Numbered from the stretch's first letter, positions 24,565-33,778 are shown. The stretch: 49,459 bases of DNA from an uncultured Lachnospiraceae bacterium (GCA_910578795.1 CAJTSD010000026.1:1-49459); one strand, 5' to 3'. Notes: a model not told the origin generated them from the letters alone. A program made the numbers and translations.

Positions 24565-25045
24565 AACAAAACGGACACTACCGTTTGATGTGGAAGAGAT
24601 TGCTGTTAAGGTGATTGAGGAGGCACTTGCATTTGAGAAGTGTCCTTATGAGGCTGAAGTGGCGCTGCTGCTTACGGACAGTAAAAAGATTCATGCGATG
24701 AACAAAGATTTTCGGGGAATTGACAGACCTACCGATGTGCTTTCCTTTCCCAATGTGGATTATGAATCGCCATCAGACTTTTCGGGAATTGAAGAGCTGG
24801 CGGAAGATTATTTTAATCCTGAGAGCGGAGAGCTATGTCTTGGTGACATTGTGATTAATGTGGATCGGGTTTATGAGCAGGCGTTGGAATACGGGCACTC
24901 CCTTTTAAGAGAATATGCATTTTTGATTGCACATAGCATGCTTCATTTGCTTGGATATGATCATATGGAACGCGGTGAGGCTGCAGTGATGGAGGAAAAG
25001 CAGGAAGAAATCTTAAAAAGACTTGGCATTACGCGAGAGACGTGA
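24542..25045 (+). CDS. ybeY: Endoribonuclease YbeY (rRNA maturation)
   Basis: A 167-residue zinc-dependent RNase involved in 16S rRNA 3' processing and ribosome quality control. The signature HSMLHLLGYDHME carries the three zinc-binding His residues of the HxxxHxxxxxH motif; FRGIDRPTDVLSFP and LGDIVINVDRV are also typical. It overlaps the previous gene by 23 bases; AGGAGA lies 11 bases before the ATG. phoH and ybeY are neighbours across bacteria. Confidence 0.95.
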   Translation: MTFCVESETKRTLPFDVEEIAVKVIEEALAFEKCPYEAEVALLLTDSKKIHAMNKDFRGIDRPTDVLSFPNVDYESPSDFSGIEELAEDYFNPESGELCLGDIVINVDRVYEQALEYGHSLLREYAFLIAHSMLHLLGYDHMERGEAAVMEEKQEEILKRLGITRET

Positions 25046-25073
25046 ATAGGAATGCTTTGGATGGGGGTTATAC

Positions 25074-26714
25074 ATGAAAACGACAAAGAAATCGAAGTCT
25101 AATTTTATTATGCAAGGAAGTATTCTTGCAGCGGCGGGAATTATTTCCAGAATCATCGGACTTGCAAGACGCTTTCCGATGGAGCATATTATTGGCGATA
25201 AAGGGAATGGATATTATGGCGTGGCATATGAAATTTATTCGATAATGCTAATTATCTCCTGCTACAGTCTGCCGCTTGCCGTGTCAAAGGTGGTATCCGC
25301 AAAAATGAGCAGAAGGCAGTATAAAAGTGCGGAGCGCGCATTCCAGTGTGCGATGATGTTTGCTGTTGCGGCGGGTGGAATTACGTTTTTTGTGTGTGAG
25401 GTGTTTGGTGACGCGCTTGCTACCGTAATGCATGAACCAATGAGTGCGCTTGCGCTCAAAGTATTAGGACCGGCACTTTTAATTGTTTCTGTTATGGGTG
25501 TGCTGCGGGGCTACTTTCAAGGACTGGGGACAATGGTTCCAACGGCTGTTTCGCAAATACTGGAACAGATTTTTGTGCTGATTGGAAGTATCGTGGGGGC
25601 GTCCGTTTTGTTTGACTATGGCGGAAAAGTGGGGGTACTCCATCATAATGAAGATTTTGCGCCGGCATATGGTGCGGCGGGCGCGTCGATTGGTCCGGTG
25701 ATTGGTTCCGCAATTGGGTTGATTTTTTTGCTGCTTATTTTTTCCGTGTACAGAAAGGGAACAAAAGCACAACGCATAAAAAGTGCGGGACAGAAGGCGG
25801 ACAGTTACGGACAGATTTTCAGACTGATTCTTCTGACAATTCTTCCTGTGCTTTTAAGCACAACGGTTTATAATATCAGCAATGTACTTGATATTAACAT
25901 CTACAATAGTGTGATGGTGCAAAAGGGGCTTTCGGATGTCAAGGCATATAATGTCGGTGTCTATTCCGGAAAGTACAGGGTGCTTGTGAATGTGCCGATT
26001 GCGCTCGCAAACGCAATGTGTTCTTCTATTGTGCCAGTGCTTACGGGATTGATGCAACGGGAAGAATATGCGCAGGCAAAGGATCGGATTAGTCAGGCAA
26101 TGCGTTTTACGATGCTTGTGGCAATTCCAAGTGCGGTAGGACTTACCGTACTGGCACGTCCGATTATTTCGACGCTTTATCGGGGAGAGGTTGATATGGC
26201 GGTCAATATGCTCCATATCGGTTCCATATCCGTTGTTTTTTACACGATGTCAACATTGACAAACGGTGTGCTGCAGGGAATTAACAAAATGAAAATTCCT
26301 GTAAGAAATGCGGCAATTGCGCTTGTGATACACATTGCATTTTTGTATTTTGCTTTGCAGCTTGATGTGGGAATCAATGCGCTGGTATATGCAAATATCC
26401 TGTTTGCCGTGATTGTCTGTGTGTTGAATGCGTTTGCTATTCGCAAATATTTAAGATATAAGCAGGAGTATGTGAAGACTTTTGCGGTTCCTGCAATCGC
26501 GGCGGTTATTATGGGAGTCGTGATTGGCGTACTCAGTTTGCTTTTATCAAAGTCCGTAGGGAATCTGATAACCGTTCTTCTTGGCATTATTATTGGTGTG
26601 GTGGTCTATTTTGTGGCGATGATCGTATTAAAGGGAGTGAACGAACATGATTTGAGAAAAATGCCCGGAGGCAGAACCGTGCTTACGATTGCAAAACGGC
26701 TGCGGCTGATGTAG
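25074..26714 (+). CDS. MurJ/SpoVB-type polysaccharide flippase (MOP superfamily)
   Basis: A 546-residue integral membrane protein with about 14 helices. The start FIMQGSILAAAGIISRIIGLARR and GVLRGYFQGLGTMVPTAVSQILEQ are hallmarks of the YtgP/SpoVB group, which includes Firmicute lipid II flippases (MurJ function) and a sporulation-specific relative. LYRGEVDMAVNMLHIGSISVVFYTMSTLTNGVLQG is also conserved. It probably carries undecaprenyl-linked precursors outward. SpoVB versus YtgP/MurJ cannot be decided from sequence alone; the neighbouring yqfCD do not settle it. GGGGG precedes the ATG. Confidence 0.85.
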   Translation: MKTTKKSKSNFIMQGSILAAAGIISRIIGLARRFPMEHIIGDKGNGYYGVAYEIYSIMLIISCYSLPLAVSKVVSAKMSRRQYKSAERAFQCAMMFAVAAGGITFFVCEVFGDALATVMHEPMSALALKVLGPALLIVSVMGVLRGYFQGLGTMVPTAVSQILEQIFVLIGSIVGASVLFDYGGKVGVLHHNEDFAPAYGAAGASIGPVIGSAIGLIFLLLIFSVYRKGTKAQRIKSAGQKADSYGQIFRLILLTILPVLLSTTVYNISNVLDINIYNSVMVQKGLSDVKAYNVGVYSGKYRVLVNVPIALANAMCSSIVPVLTGLMQREEYAQAKDRISQAMRFTMLVAIPSAVGLTVLARPIISTLYRGEVDMAVNMLHIGSISVVFYTMSTLTNGVLQGINKMKIPVRNAAIALVIHIAFLYFALQLDVGINALVYANILFAVIVCVLNAFAIRKYLRYKQEYVKTFAVPAIAAVIMGVVIGVLSLLLSKSVGNLITVLLGIIIGVVVYFVAMIVLKGVNEHDLRKMPGGRTVLTIAKRLRLM

Positions 26715-26760
26715 TTGTGCCACTATAAATGAATAAAAATGAAAAATAAGCTGATACTAT

Positions 26761-26846
26761 ACCATAATTGCATTGCAATTATTGCTATGCAATTATGGTA
26801 AGTTTATGCCCGTTCGGGCGAATATAATGTCTGACGGCATTATATT
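26761..26846. repeat. Three-hairpin palindromic block after flippase gene
   Basis: ACCATAATTGCAT/ATGCAATTATGGT (26761-26799) is a perfect 13-bp stem whose loop holds another palindrome, GCAAT-T-ATTGC. GCCCG-TT-CGGGC follows at 26808-26819, and AATATAATG/CATTATATT at 26821-26846. No U-run follows any stem. In build it resembles the elements at 10664 and 43702, with different sequence. Confidence 0.6.
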
Positions 26847-26884
26847 ATGACGCCTGATATTTCAGAGTTTGATGGAGGCTGATG

Positions 26885-27556
26885 ATGAAAAAAGGATATA
26901 AGATTGGCTTATTTTTTGTATGTATTATGATATTAACGCTTGTGGCTGTGGTTGTGTGGAAACGTCATACAATGAGTGGTTTTCCCAATGAAAATCTTTC
27001 AAATGGACGAGGTACTGAACGGGATGAGTTGGGCGCAAGGAATATAGGGGCAGACCAGCCGGATAATCAAAATGAAGTGTATATGCAGGATTTACAGGCG
27101 CAGAGCATCAATATGGTCACAACCTGTGATACAATCTGTGTATATGAAAATATAGATAAAAAAGATGGCGCTGTTTCGACGGAGGAGGGTAAGCTTCCGG
27201 CGAAGTATATCGGTCTTACAAGAGATCAGCTTGAAGATGCCCTTTTATTGGACAGCCAGACAATGACGCTTGAGGATAAGGAGAAAGGCTTTAAGTCGCA
27301 GCATTTGGAGCTTTTCTCGACGGACCGGATTAAGGTGTTAAGAATATATGATACCTCCAAAGAAACAACGGGGTTTTATATTATGGAGGTTGATGGAGAA
27401 ATTGGCGTTTACAGAGAGGATAAAACGACATTGTATTTTCGGACGGGGCTGGATCCGAAGTCGCTTCCTGCCGATGTGTTAAACGAAGTCCGGGAAGGGA
27501 AATATATGGATACGGAGCTTCAGGTGTACCATTTTTTGGAATCATATAGCAGTTAG
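26885..27556 (+). CDS. BofC-C-terminal-domain-like membrane-anchored protein
   Basis: 223 residues with an N-terminal membrane anchor (IGLFFVCIMILTLVAVVVW) and an extracytoplasmic body. The last ~90 residues (TDRIKVLRIYD...GFYIMEVDGEIGVY...LPADVLNEVREG...LQVYHFLESYSS) resemble the BofC C-terminal domain, known from Bacillus as a forespore-side brake on SpoIVB signalling. The match is by pattern, not search, so the function is tentative. ATG 26885 is preferred (GGAGG 6 bases upstream) over ATG 26882. A three-hairpin block precedes it. Confidence 0.6.
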   Translation: MKKGYKIGLFFVCIMILTLVAVVVWKRHTMSGFPNENLSNGRGTERDELGARNIGADQPDNQNEVYMQDLQAQSINMVTTCDTICVYENIDKKDGAVSTEEGKLPAKYIGLTRDQLEDALLLDSQTMTLEDKEKGFKSQHLELFSTDRIKVLRIYDTSKETTGFYIMEVDGEIGVYREDKTTLYFRTGLDPKSLPADVLNEVREGKYMDTELQVYHFLESYSS

Positions 27557-27583
27557 GCGTGATAGGATGAAAGAGGGGAAAAG

Positions 27584-28840
27584 ATGTGTAATGTGATAGT
27601 GGTGGGCGGCGGTGCAAGCGGTCTTACGGCAGCAATCTTTGCAGGACGAAACGGTCATCGGGTGACAATTCTTGAGCATAAGGACCGGGTTGGGAAAAAA
27701 ATTCTGATGACCGGAAACGGCAAATGTAATCTTTCCAATATGAGTGATTTTCATGGAAAATATTATAGTAGTGATAAAAAATCGCTCCAAAGAATTTATG
27801 ACACGCTTGTCAGTTTTGGAGCAGACGATACGAGGGCTTTTTTTGAGGGGATGGGACTGTATACAAGAGAGAAAAAGGATGGTGGTGTTTATCCTGTTTC
27901 GGAGCAGGCATCGGTTGTGCTGGATGTGCTGCGGTGTGAGTGTGATCGACTTGGTATACAGACAATAACCGGTTGCGAGGTATGCGGTATTAACCCTCGA
28001 AAGAAGGGCGGAAGTGTAAGCTGTGTCTGTGAGGAGAAAAACGGGGAAAAGGAACAGATAGTGTTTTCTTATGATAAACTGATTTTGGCGGCAGGCGGAA
28101 GGGCGGCGCCGGGGTCGGGGTCAGACGGTTCGGGCTACCGGATAGCGCAGTCACTTGGACATAGCGTGATAAAGCCGCTTCCAGCGTTGGTGCAGCTACG
28201 GTGTGAAGGCGGCTTTTTTAAGTCGGTATCGGGTGTGCGTGCGCAGGCTGGGATTACACTCTACATAGAGGATAAGGCATCGGCATTTGACAAAGGAGAG
28301 TTACAACTCACGGATTACGGAATATCGGGGATACCGGTGTTTCAGTTCAGCCGCGTGGCGGCAAGGGCGCTGGATATGGGCAAGGCATGTGAAGCGGGAA
28401 TTGATTTTCTTACTTTTGTGCGGGAAGCAGACAGGGATTGTTTTGTGCGCAGCAATGCGGATGATGCGGTGTTTGGATATAAGACGGTACAGGAGCTATT
28501 ATCGGGTATGGTACATAAGAAGGTCGCGGTGATGATTTGTAAGAAACATAAAATCGGCGCGAATGTTACGGTGGCACAGTCGGGGAAACGGGCAGTGGCT
28601 GGATGCATTGAGGAACTGTTTGATTTTCGTGTGAAGATTGTCGGGACAAATCCGTTTGAGAATGCGCAGGTGTGCAGCGGAGGCGTGCCGCTTGGAGAAG
28701 TGAACAGGTGTTTTGAATCAAATCTCTGCAGGGACGTGTATCTGATAGGAGAGCTTTTGGATTGCGACGGGATTTGCGGCGGCTACAATTTACAGTGGGC
28801 TTGGGCTACGGGAGCGATTGCGGGAGGAAGTATACGATGA
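27584..28840 (+). CDS. HI0933/YhiN-family flavoprotein
   Basis: A 418-residue FAD-dependent oxidoreductase-like protein of the HI0933 (YhiN) family, biochemical role unknown. The N-terminal dinucleotide fold NVIVVGGGASGLTAAIFAGRNG is followed by the family signature VGKKILMTGNGKCNLSN. LILAAGGRAAPGSGSDGSGYRIA and the C-terminal CGGYNLQWAWATGAIAGGSI complete the FAD site. It is followed with a 4-base ATGA overlap by another flavoprotein. The pair is therefore translationally coupled. Confidence 0.9.
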   Translation: MCNVIVVGGGASGLTAAIFAGRNGHRVTILEHKDRVGKKILMTGNGKCNLSNMSDFHGKYYSSDKKSLQRIYDTLVSFGADDTRAFFEGMGLYTREKKDGGVYPVSEQASVVLDVLRCECDRLGIQTITGCEVCGINPRKKGGSVSCVCEEKNGEKEQIVFSYDKLILAAGGRAAPGSGSDGSGYRIAQSLGHSVIKPLPALVQLRCEGGFFKSVSGVRAQAGITLYIEDKASAFDKGELQLTDYGISGIPVFQFSRVAARALDMGKACEAGIDFLTFVREADRDCFVRSNADDAVFGYKTVQELLSGMVHKKVAVMICKKHKIGANVTVAQSGKRAVAGCIEELFDFRVKIVGTNPFENAQVCSGGVPLGEVNRCFESNLCRDVYLIGELLDCDGICGGYNLQWAWATGAIAGGSIR

Positions 28841-30468
28841 TAGCAATTAACCAGTTAAAGATAGAAATACGGTTTGAAAAAGACAGGGCAGTTGCTGTCG
28901 ATGCGCATATGCTTCGAAAAAAAGCAGCAAAGGATTTGGGAATCAAGGAGATACAGATTTGTGAACTTACGGTGCTGAAGCACTCGATTGACGCCCGCAA
29001 AAAGCCGAAGCTGTTTCATGTGTATACGCTTGGCGTTTGTTTGGACGGACATGCGCAGGAGGAGCGGGTGGTGAAACGGTGCGGGAATGGGAATGTTTCG
29101 TTGTATGTACCTAATCCTTACATATTTCCAAAGAGCGGTTTGGAAACGCTTGCGCAGCGTCCTGTGATTATCGGGACGGGACCCGCAGGGCTTTTTTGCG
29201 GCTATCTGCTCGCAAAGCACGGGTACAAGCCGATTTTATTGGAGCGTGGCGATGATGTGGAAACGCGGGCAAAAGCAGTTGAGGCATTTTGGAATGGCGG
29301 AAGGCTGAATCCGGAATCGAATGTACAGTTCGGAGAGGGTGGTGCCGGTACGTTTTCGGACGGGAAACTCAATACGCTTGTGAAGGATAAGGATGGCAGA
29401 AACCGGGAGGCGCTTCGAATTTTTGTGGAGTGCGGTGCGCCGCCGGAGATTTTGTATGAAAGCAAGCCGCATATCGGGACGGATGTTCTGCGAAAGGTAG
29501 TTATAAATATGCGGGAATTGATACTCAAAAATCACGGGAGTGTCAGATTTGGCGCGAAAGTAACGGGGCTGGAGATAGAGAACGGCGTGCTTTCGGGTGT
29601 CATCATAAATGACACGGATGTCATAAAAACGAAAAATGCGGTACTTGCAATTGGGCATAGCGCACGGGATACCTTTGCGTATCTTGAGAACATCGGGGTG
29701 TCGATGGAGGCAAAGGCGTTTGCGGTCGGTATGCGCGTGGAGCATTTGCAAAGCGCGATTAATGAGAGTATGTACGGCGCAGAGCACGGGGCAAAGCTGC
29801 CTGCTGCGTCTTATAAGCTTACGGCGCAGACAAGCGTGGGGCGCGGGGTGTACTCATTTTGCATGTGTCCGGGGGGGTATGTGGTCAATGCTTCGAGCGA
29901 GGAAGGGCGGCTTGCCGTAAACGGAATGAGTTATTCGGACAGGGGAAGCGGGAATGCGAACAGTGCGATTATTGTGCAGGTTTCGCCCGAGGATTACGGG
30001 GGCAGCGGTGCGCTTGCAGGAGTAGAATTTCAGCGGTGGCTGGAGGAACGGGCATATGTGCTTGGAAATGGGAAAATTCCCGTGCAGTATTTTGGGGATT
30101 ATGTGAAAAACGAGCCTTCGGTGGAGCGGGAGGATGGGTTCAAACCGTGCACAAAAGGAGAATATATGTTCACAAACCTGCGGGGGCTTTTTCCTACGCC
30201 GTGTGAAACGGCGTTTCTTGAAGGAATGGCGCAGTTTAACAAGGTGATTTGTGGGTATGCGGGCGCGGATGCCATTTTGGCTGGGATAGAGAGCCGCACG
30301 TCGTCGCCTGTACGGATACACCGCGATGCGGATTTGCAAAGTCCCACGGTACGGGGACTTTATCCATGTGGGGAAGGCGCAGGATATGCAGGCGGAATTA
30401 CCTCGGCGGCGATGGACGGGATTTTGGTGGCAGAGCAGATTGCGAAGCGGTATCGGACGTTTGGATAA
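28837..30468 (+). CDS. FAD-dependent dehydrogenase-like protein (COG2509 type)
   Basis: 543 residues. An N-terminal ~100-residue domain (starting MIAINQLKIEIR) precedes a FAD-binding core, PVIIGTGPAGLFCGYLLAKHG near residue 112, and FGEGGAGTFSDGKLNTLVKD, a family hallmark. YPCGEGAGYAGGITSAAMDGI closes the FAD site. It corresponds to the uncharacterised FAD-dependent proteins of COG2509. The start at ATG 28837 follows GGGAGGAAG by 6 bases and overlaps the stop of the previous flavoprotein, so the longer in-frame extension was rejected. Substrate unknown. Confidence 0.9.
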   Translation: MIAINQLKIEIRFEKDRAVAVDAHMLRKKAAKDLGIKEIQICELTVLKHSIDARKKPKLFHVYTLGVCLDGHAQEERVVKRCGNGNVSLYVPNPYIFPKSGLETLAQRPVIIGTGPAGLFCGYLLAKHGYKPILLERGDDVETRAKAVEAFWNGGRLNPESNVQFGEGGAGTFSDGKLNTLVKDKDGRNREALRIFVECGAPPEILYESKPHIGTDVLRKVVINMRELILKNHGSVRFGAKVTGLEIENGVLSGVIINDTDVIKTKNAVLAIGHSARDTFAYLENIGVSMEAKAFAVGMRVEHLQSAINESMYGAEHGAKLPAASYKLTAQTSVGRGVYSFCMCPGGYVVNASSEEGRLAVNGMSYSDRGSGNANSAIIVQVSPEDYGGSGALAGVEFQRWLEERAYVLGNGKIPVQYFGDYVKNEPSVEREDGFKPCTKGEYMFTNLRGLFPTPCETAFLEGMAQFNKVICGYAGADAILAGIESRTSSPVRIHRDADLQSPTVRGLYPCGEGAGYAGGITSAAMDGILVAEQIAKRYRTFG

Positions 30469-30554
30469 AAAATGTATATTATTGGACTTTTCAGCAGTTT
30501 AGGATTAGAATAGATACGGATTATTTTAGAATACATTTTTGGGAGGAAAATACG

Positions 30555-31409
30555 GTGGACGAGTTGCGTGCGAAATTAAAGGATAAAAAGAGGATTGTCG
30601 TAAAGATTGGTTCTTCGTCTTTACAACATATGGAAACGGGCGATTTGGATTATACGAAAATGGATATTTTGGTGCGGGAGCTTTGTAATATCCGCAATCA
30701 GGGCAAGGATGTCATTCTTGTGACATCAGGAGCGATTGGCTGTGGGCGGAAGGCGCTGCATCTTAAAACGCCGCTTACACTTGCGCAGAAGCAGGCATGT
30801 GCGGCAATCGGGCAGGCAAAGCTGATGACGACGTATCAGCGGATTTTTTCGGAATACAGCCATCAGGCGGCGCAGATTCTGATTACACGCCATACAATTG
30901 TGTCGGATTTGAATCGGAAAAACGCGCAGAATACGTTTCATGAACTGCTGAATATGGAGGTCATCCCGATTGTCAATGAAAATGACACGATTTCCACATT
31001 TGAGGTGGAGGACGTGATTGGGGACAACGATACGCTTTCGGCGCTTGTGACAGCGCTTACAGGCGCGGATTTGCTGATTCTGCTCTCGGATATTAACGGG
31101 CTTTATACGGACGATCCAAGACAGAATGATAACGCGAAGTTTATTGAACGCGTGGATACATTGACGGATGAACTTATCAGCATGGGAAAGGGCACGACGG
31201 GCAGCAGTGTCGGTACGGGGGGAATGGAAACGAAGCTTACGGCGGCGAAAATTGCGACGTACTCGGGGGCGGATATGGTCATTGCAAACGGCGGCGATGT
31301 GCGGGTGATTCACCGCATTATGGAAGGCAGGAATTACGGGACGATTTTTAAGGCAAACAAAAATGCGGACTTTGATTTTGCCGCATTTATTGAGGAATTG
31401 CATAAATAA
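30555..31409 (+). CDS. proB: Glutamate 5-kinase (short form, no PUA domain)
   Basis: A 284-residue amino-acid kinase that phosphorylates glutamate in the first step of proline synthesis. Motifs: IVVKIGSSSLQ (phosphate loop), VILVTSGAIGCGRK, PIVNENDTISTFEV, FGDNDTL-type GDNDTLSALVTAL, and LLILLSDINGLYTDDPR. TGGMETKLTAAKIA marks the end of the kinase domain. The C-terminal PUA domain of the longer (~370-residue) form is missing, as in some Firmicutes. The start is GTG 30555 with GGGAGGA 7 bases upstream. proA is not adjacent; downstream is a convergent antiporter gene only 4 bases away. Confidence 0.93.
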   Translation: MDELRAKLKDKKRIVVKIGSSSLQHMETGDLDYTKMDILVRELCNIRNQGKDVILVTSGAIGCGRKALHLKTPLTLAQKQACAAIGQAKLMTTYQRIFSEYSHQAAQILITRHTIVSDLNRKNAQNTFHELLNMEVIPIVNENDTISTFEVEDVIGDNDTLSALVTALTGADLLILLSDINGLYTDDPRQNDNAKFIERVDTLTDELISMGKGTTGSSVGTGGMETKLTAAKIATYSGADMVIANGGDVRVIHRIMEGRNYGTIFKANKNADFDFAAFIEELHK

Positions 31410-31413
31410 ACAG

Positions 31414-33006
31414 TTATTCCCGATAAGTGACAACGATGTCATTTTCCATAATCACCGTTTTACCATCGGGGATTAGTGTTTCATCGCCGCGGATAATCAT
31501 GGCAATCAGTTCGTCCGAAGCAAGACTTAATTCAGAAATGCTGTGATTGCACCAGTTATTGTCAATATCGATGCGCATTTCCGTCAATTGCTCGCTGTCG
31601 CTTGGTTCGTAGGCAGGAACGCTTAATATAATCGTGTCGTTTGCCAAAATGCGCGTATCGCCTTTCGTAATAATGGTTTCATGATTGCGTTTAATCATCA
31701 GCGCAAGGGAGCCGGTCGGAAAGTTAACCTCGCGCACAAGCTTATTTTCATAATTGTGCCCTTTCGGGATAAACATGCGCATTAACGTGATGGATGCGTC
31801 CTCCTGATAATCGTTGAAGGTCTTTCTGACATCGGCGTTGTCGTCAAGCATGTCGAGTTTTGCTGCCACTTTTGGCAAAAGCGTGCCCTGAACCGCCACA
31901 GAGAAAAGGGATACCATAAAGACAATGTGGAACAGATTGTGGGGCATGATAATGCCGCCTGCTACCGCCATAATCGCGAACACGCTCGAAGAAGCGCCGC
32001 GCAGTCCCGCCCAGGAAACCAAAAGACATTGCCGTGCGGAACAGTGGAATGGCTTTAACAGCAGAAACACTGTCGCGGGGCGTGCTATTAGCGTTAGTAT
32101 GATTGTGATAACAAGCGCGGAAGGAATGACCGCGGGCATTTGGTGCGGAAAAGTCAATAGTCCCAACAGGAAGAAAATCAGGATTTGTGCAAGCGTGGTG
32201 ACACCGTCGAAAAAAGCGATGAGTGTCGCTTTGCTTTTGATAGGGCTGTTTCCGATGCAGATTCCCATGATGTAGACGCTCAGGTAAGCGTTTCCGCCCG
32301 AAAGCTGCGACAGGGCGTAGCAGATGAGCAGCATGGCAACCATAAAGATGGTGTCGAGCCCTTCCGAGATAAGGCTTGTTTCCCGCAGAAGACGGATGGT
32401 CAGGAATGCGAACGCCGCGCCGATAAAAGTACCGAATGCCAGCTGCAAAATAATCTGCTGCAAAATATGCTCGGCTTTTCCCGCGCTGATAATTTCGATT
32501 GCGATAAAGGTCAGCATATATGCCATCGGATCGTTACTTCCGCTTTCCATTTCCAGCAAAGAGGCGCTGCCGTCCCGTAAGTTCAGCTTTTTCTTACGCA
32601 GAATGGAAAACACGCTTGCAGCGTCCGTGGAGCCAAGCACCGCTCCGACGAGAAAGCTTTCGAGCCATGTATATCCAAGAATAAGTTGTACAAAGAGCGC
32701 GGTAACGACAGCAGTGACAGCTACACCGATGGTTGAGAGCAGCACGGATTTTACGGCAACGCTTTTGGCTGCTTTCCATTTCAGGTTAAAGCCGCCGTAA
32801 AACATAATGAACAGCAGAGCAATAGAACAGATATTCTCAGCCAGTTCGTAATTGTCGAACGGAATTTTAAAAATCCCGTCGCTTCCAAAAAGCATGCCGA
32901 TAAACATAAATAAAATCAGTGCGGGCATTCCGAATTTCCCCGAAAATTTCTCGGCGAGAACGCAGAGCAATATTACGATTGCAACAAGCAGCAGTGTAAC
33001 TGTCAT
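31414..33006 (-). CDS. CPA1-family K+(Na+)/H+ antiporter with RCK-C domain (NhaP2/CvrA-like)
   Basis: A 530-residue antiporter. About 12 membrane helices cover residues ~1-385; GAVLGSTDAASVFSILR and EMESGSNDPMAYML hold the paired Asp-containing ion site of CPA1 antiporters. WAGLRGASSSVFA is also conserved. The C-terminal ~130 residues, with LVREVNFPTGSLALMIKRN and DTRILANDTIILSVPA, form a TrkA-C (RCK-C) ligand-sensing domain, as in NhaP2/CvrA. It probably exports K+ or Na+ against H+ for pH and turgor control. AGGAGG lies 6 bases before the ATG. A small TM-protein gene lies 94 bases upstream on the same strand. Confidence 0.92.
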   Translation of the reverse strand: MTVTLLLVAIVILLCVLAEKFSGKFGMPALILFMFIGMLFGSDGIFKIPFDNYELAENICSIALLFIMFYGGFNLKWKAAKSVAVKSVLLSTIGVAVTAVVTALFVQLILGYTWLESFLVGAVLGSTDAASVFSILRKKKLNLRDGSASLLEMESGSNDPMAYMLTFIAIEIISAGKAEHILQQIILQLAFGTFIGAAFAFLTIRLLRETSLISEGLDTIFMVAMLLICYALSQLSGGNAYLSVYIMGICIGNSPIKSKATLIAFFDGVTTLAQILIFFLLGLLTFPHQMPAVIPSALVITIILTLIARPATVFLLLKPFHCSARQCLLVSWAGLRGASSSVFAIMAVAGGIIMPHNLFHIVFMVSLFSVAVQGTLLPKVAAKLDMLDDNADVRKTFNDYQEDASITLMRMFIPKGHNYENKLVREVNFPTGSLALMIKRNHETIITKGDTRILANDTIILSVPAYEPSDSEQLTEMRIDIDNNWCNHSISELSLASDELIAMIIRGDETLIPDGKTVIMENDIVVTYRE

Positions 33007-33100
33007 TCAAATCCTCCTGTTTTGGCTATGGTAATTTCCCTGTTCGATTGATTAGTCGTAAAGGGATGCGTGATATTATCCGTAATAAAATATTCATTTG

Positions 33101-33238
33101 TCAGTTCGCTCTTTTCTCTGTATCACTGTTTTCTGTTTCCGAAGTGATTTTCCGACTGCCGCCGATTTCATAAATGCACGTAAAGACTCCTGCCCCCAAA
33201 GCAATGACGACCATAATTCCAAATATGATATTTTCCAT
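33101..33238 (-). CDS. 45-residue single-TM protein upstream of antiporter
   Basis: A short ORF on the minus strand preceded by GGAGG with 6-base spacing to its ATG (33238). The product starts MENIIFGIMVVIALGAGVFT, a clean membrane helix, followed by a short polar tail (SRKITSETENSDTEKRAN). It is too short for common gene callers. It is codirectional with the CPA1 antiporter, 94 bases downstream, so the two may be cotranscribed. Short single-helix partners are known for other ion transport systems (e.g. KdpF), which suggests, but does not show, an accessory role. No family is recognised. Confidence 0.65.
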   Translation of the reverse strand: MENIIFGIMVVIALGAGVFTCIYEIGGSRKITSETENSDTEKRAN

Positions 33239-33260
33239 GTAAAACCTCCATATGAATTGA

Positions 33261-33303
33261 TAAAAAATCTGCGTAACGGTACGACAAAAAGACGCCCGTT
33301 ACG
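33261..33303 (-). terminator. Terminator of minus-strand gene 33326-33739
   Basis: On the minus strand CGTAACGG pairs with CCGTTACG around a 16-base loop, followed by CAGATTTTTTATC. It lies 22 bases after the stop codon of the upstream minus-strand gene. Confidence 0.7.
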
Positions 33304-33325
33304 CGTTTCGTTGTTTGGATAATTT

Positions 33326-33739
33326 TTACAATTTGGAATGGTGTTTTTTACCGTCCTTGCGGTGAATGTATTGCAGAGTCCTTAATCTGTACTGATTTCG
33401 GCAGAAGCCTTGCAGAGAAAGGATTATGAAGAAAATAACAGTTAGACCGAATGCGCCCGTTAAAAACAGCAGCACAAGAAGCGGATTCAGGCGCATGACC
33501 GTCACCGTACGCGGATTCTGCCTTGCAAGCGTGAACTCGCCAAGTCCCGTAAGCTTACTTTCTTCATGATAGATGTGTGAGTTGAATACTCCGTCTGACA
33601 CGCACAGCGTGGCGGTGTGGGAATCTGCAGCACAGGAAAAAGGGGACGACGGGAGAGGTTCTCCACAGTACATTCCCAGTGCGAGCATGGATGCAATTAA
33701 TAGAATGCAAAACAATTTTGTATGTATGCTGCTTTTCAT
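33326..33739 (-). CDS. Small secreted/membrane protein of unknown function
   Basis: 137 residues from ATG 33739, with AAAGGAG 8 bases upstream; the longer in-frame extension runs through unlikely upstream sequence. The N-terminus is signal-like (MKSSIHTKLFCILLIASMLALG), and a second helix lies near the C-terminus (LLVLLFLTGAFGLTVIFFIILS), followed by a basic tail ending HRKDGKKHHSKL. The middle, ~60 residues, would be outside. I recognise no family. It has its own terminator and faces away from the relic region. Confidence 0.6.
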   Translation of the reverse strand: MKSSIHTKLFCILLIASMLALGMYCGEPLPSSPFSCAADSHTATLCVSDGVFNSHIYHEESKLTGLGEFTLARQNPRTVTVMRLNPLLVLLFLTGAFGLTVIFFIILSLQGFCRNQYRLRTLQYIHRKDGKKHHSKL

Positions 33740-33778
33740 GCTGCAACTCCTTTCATCGGATGAAAAGTAAAACAACTC

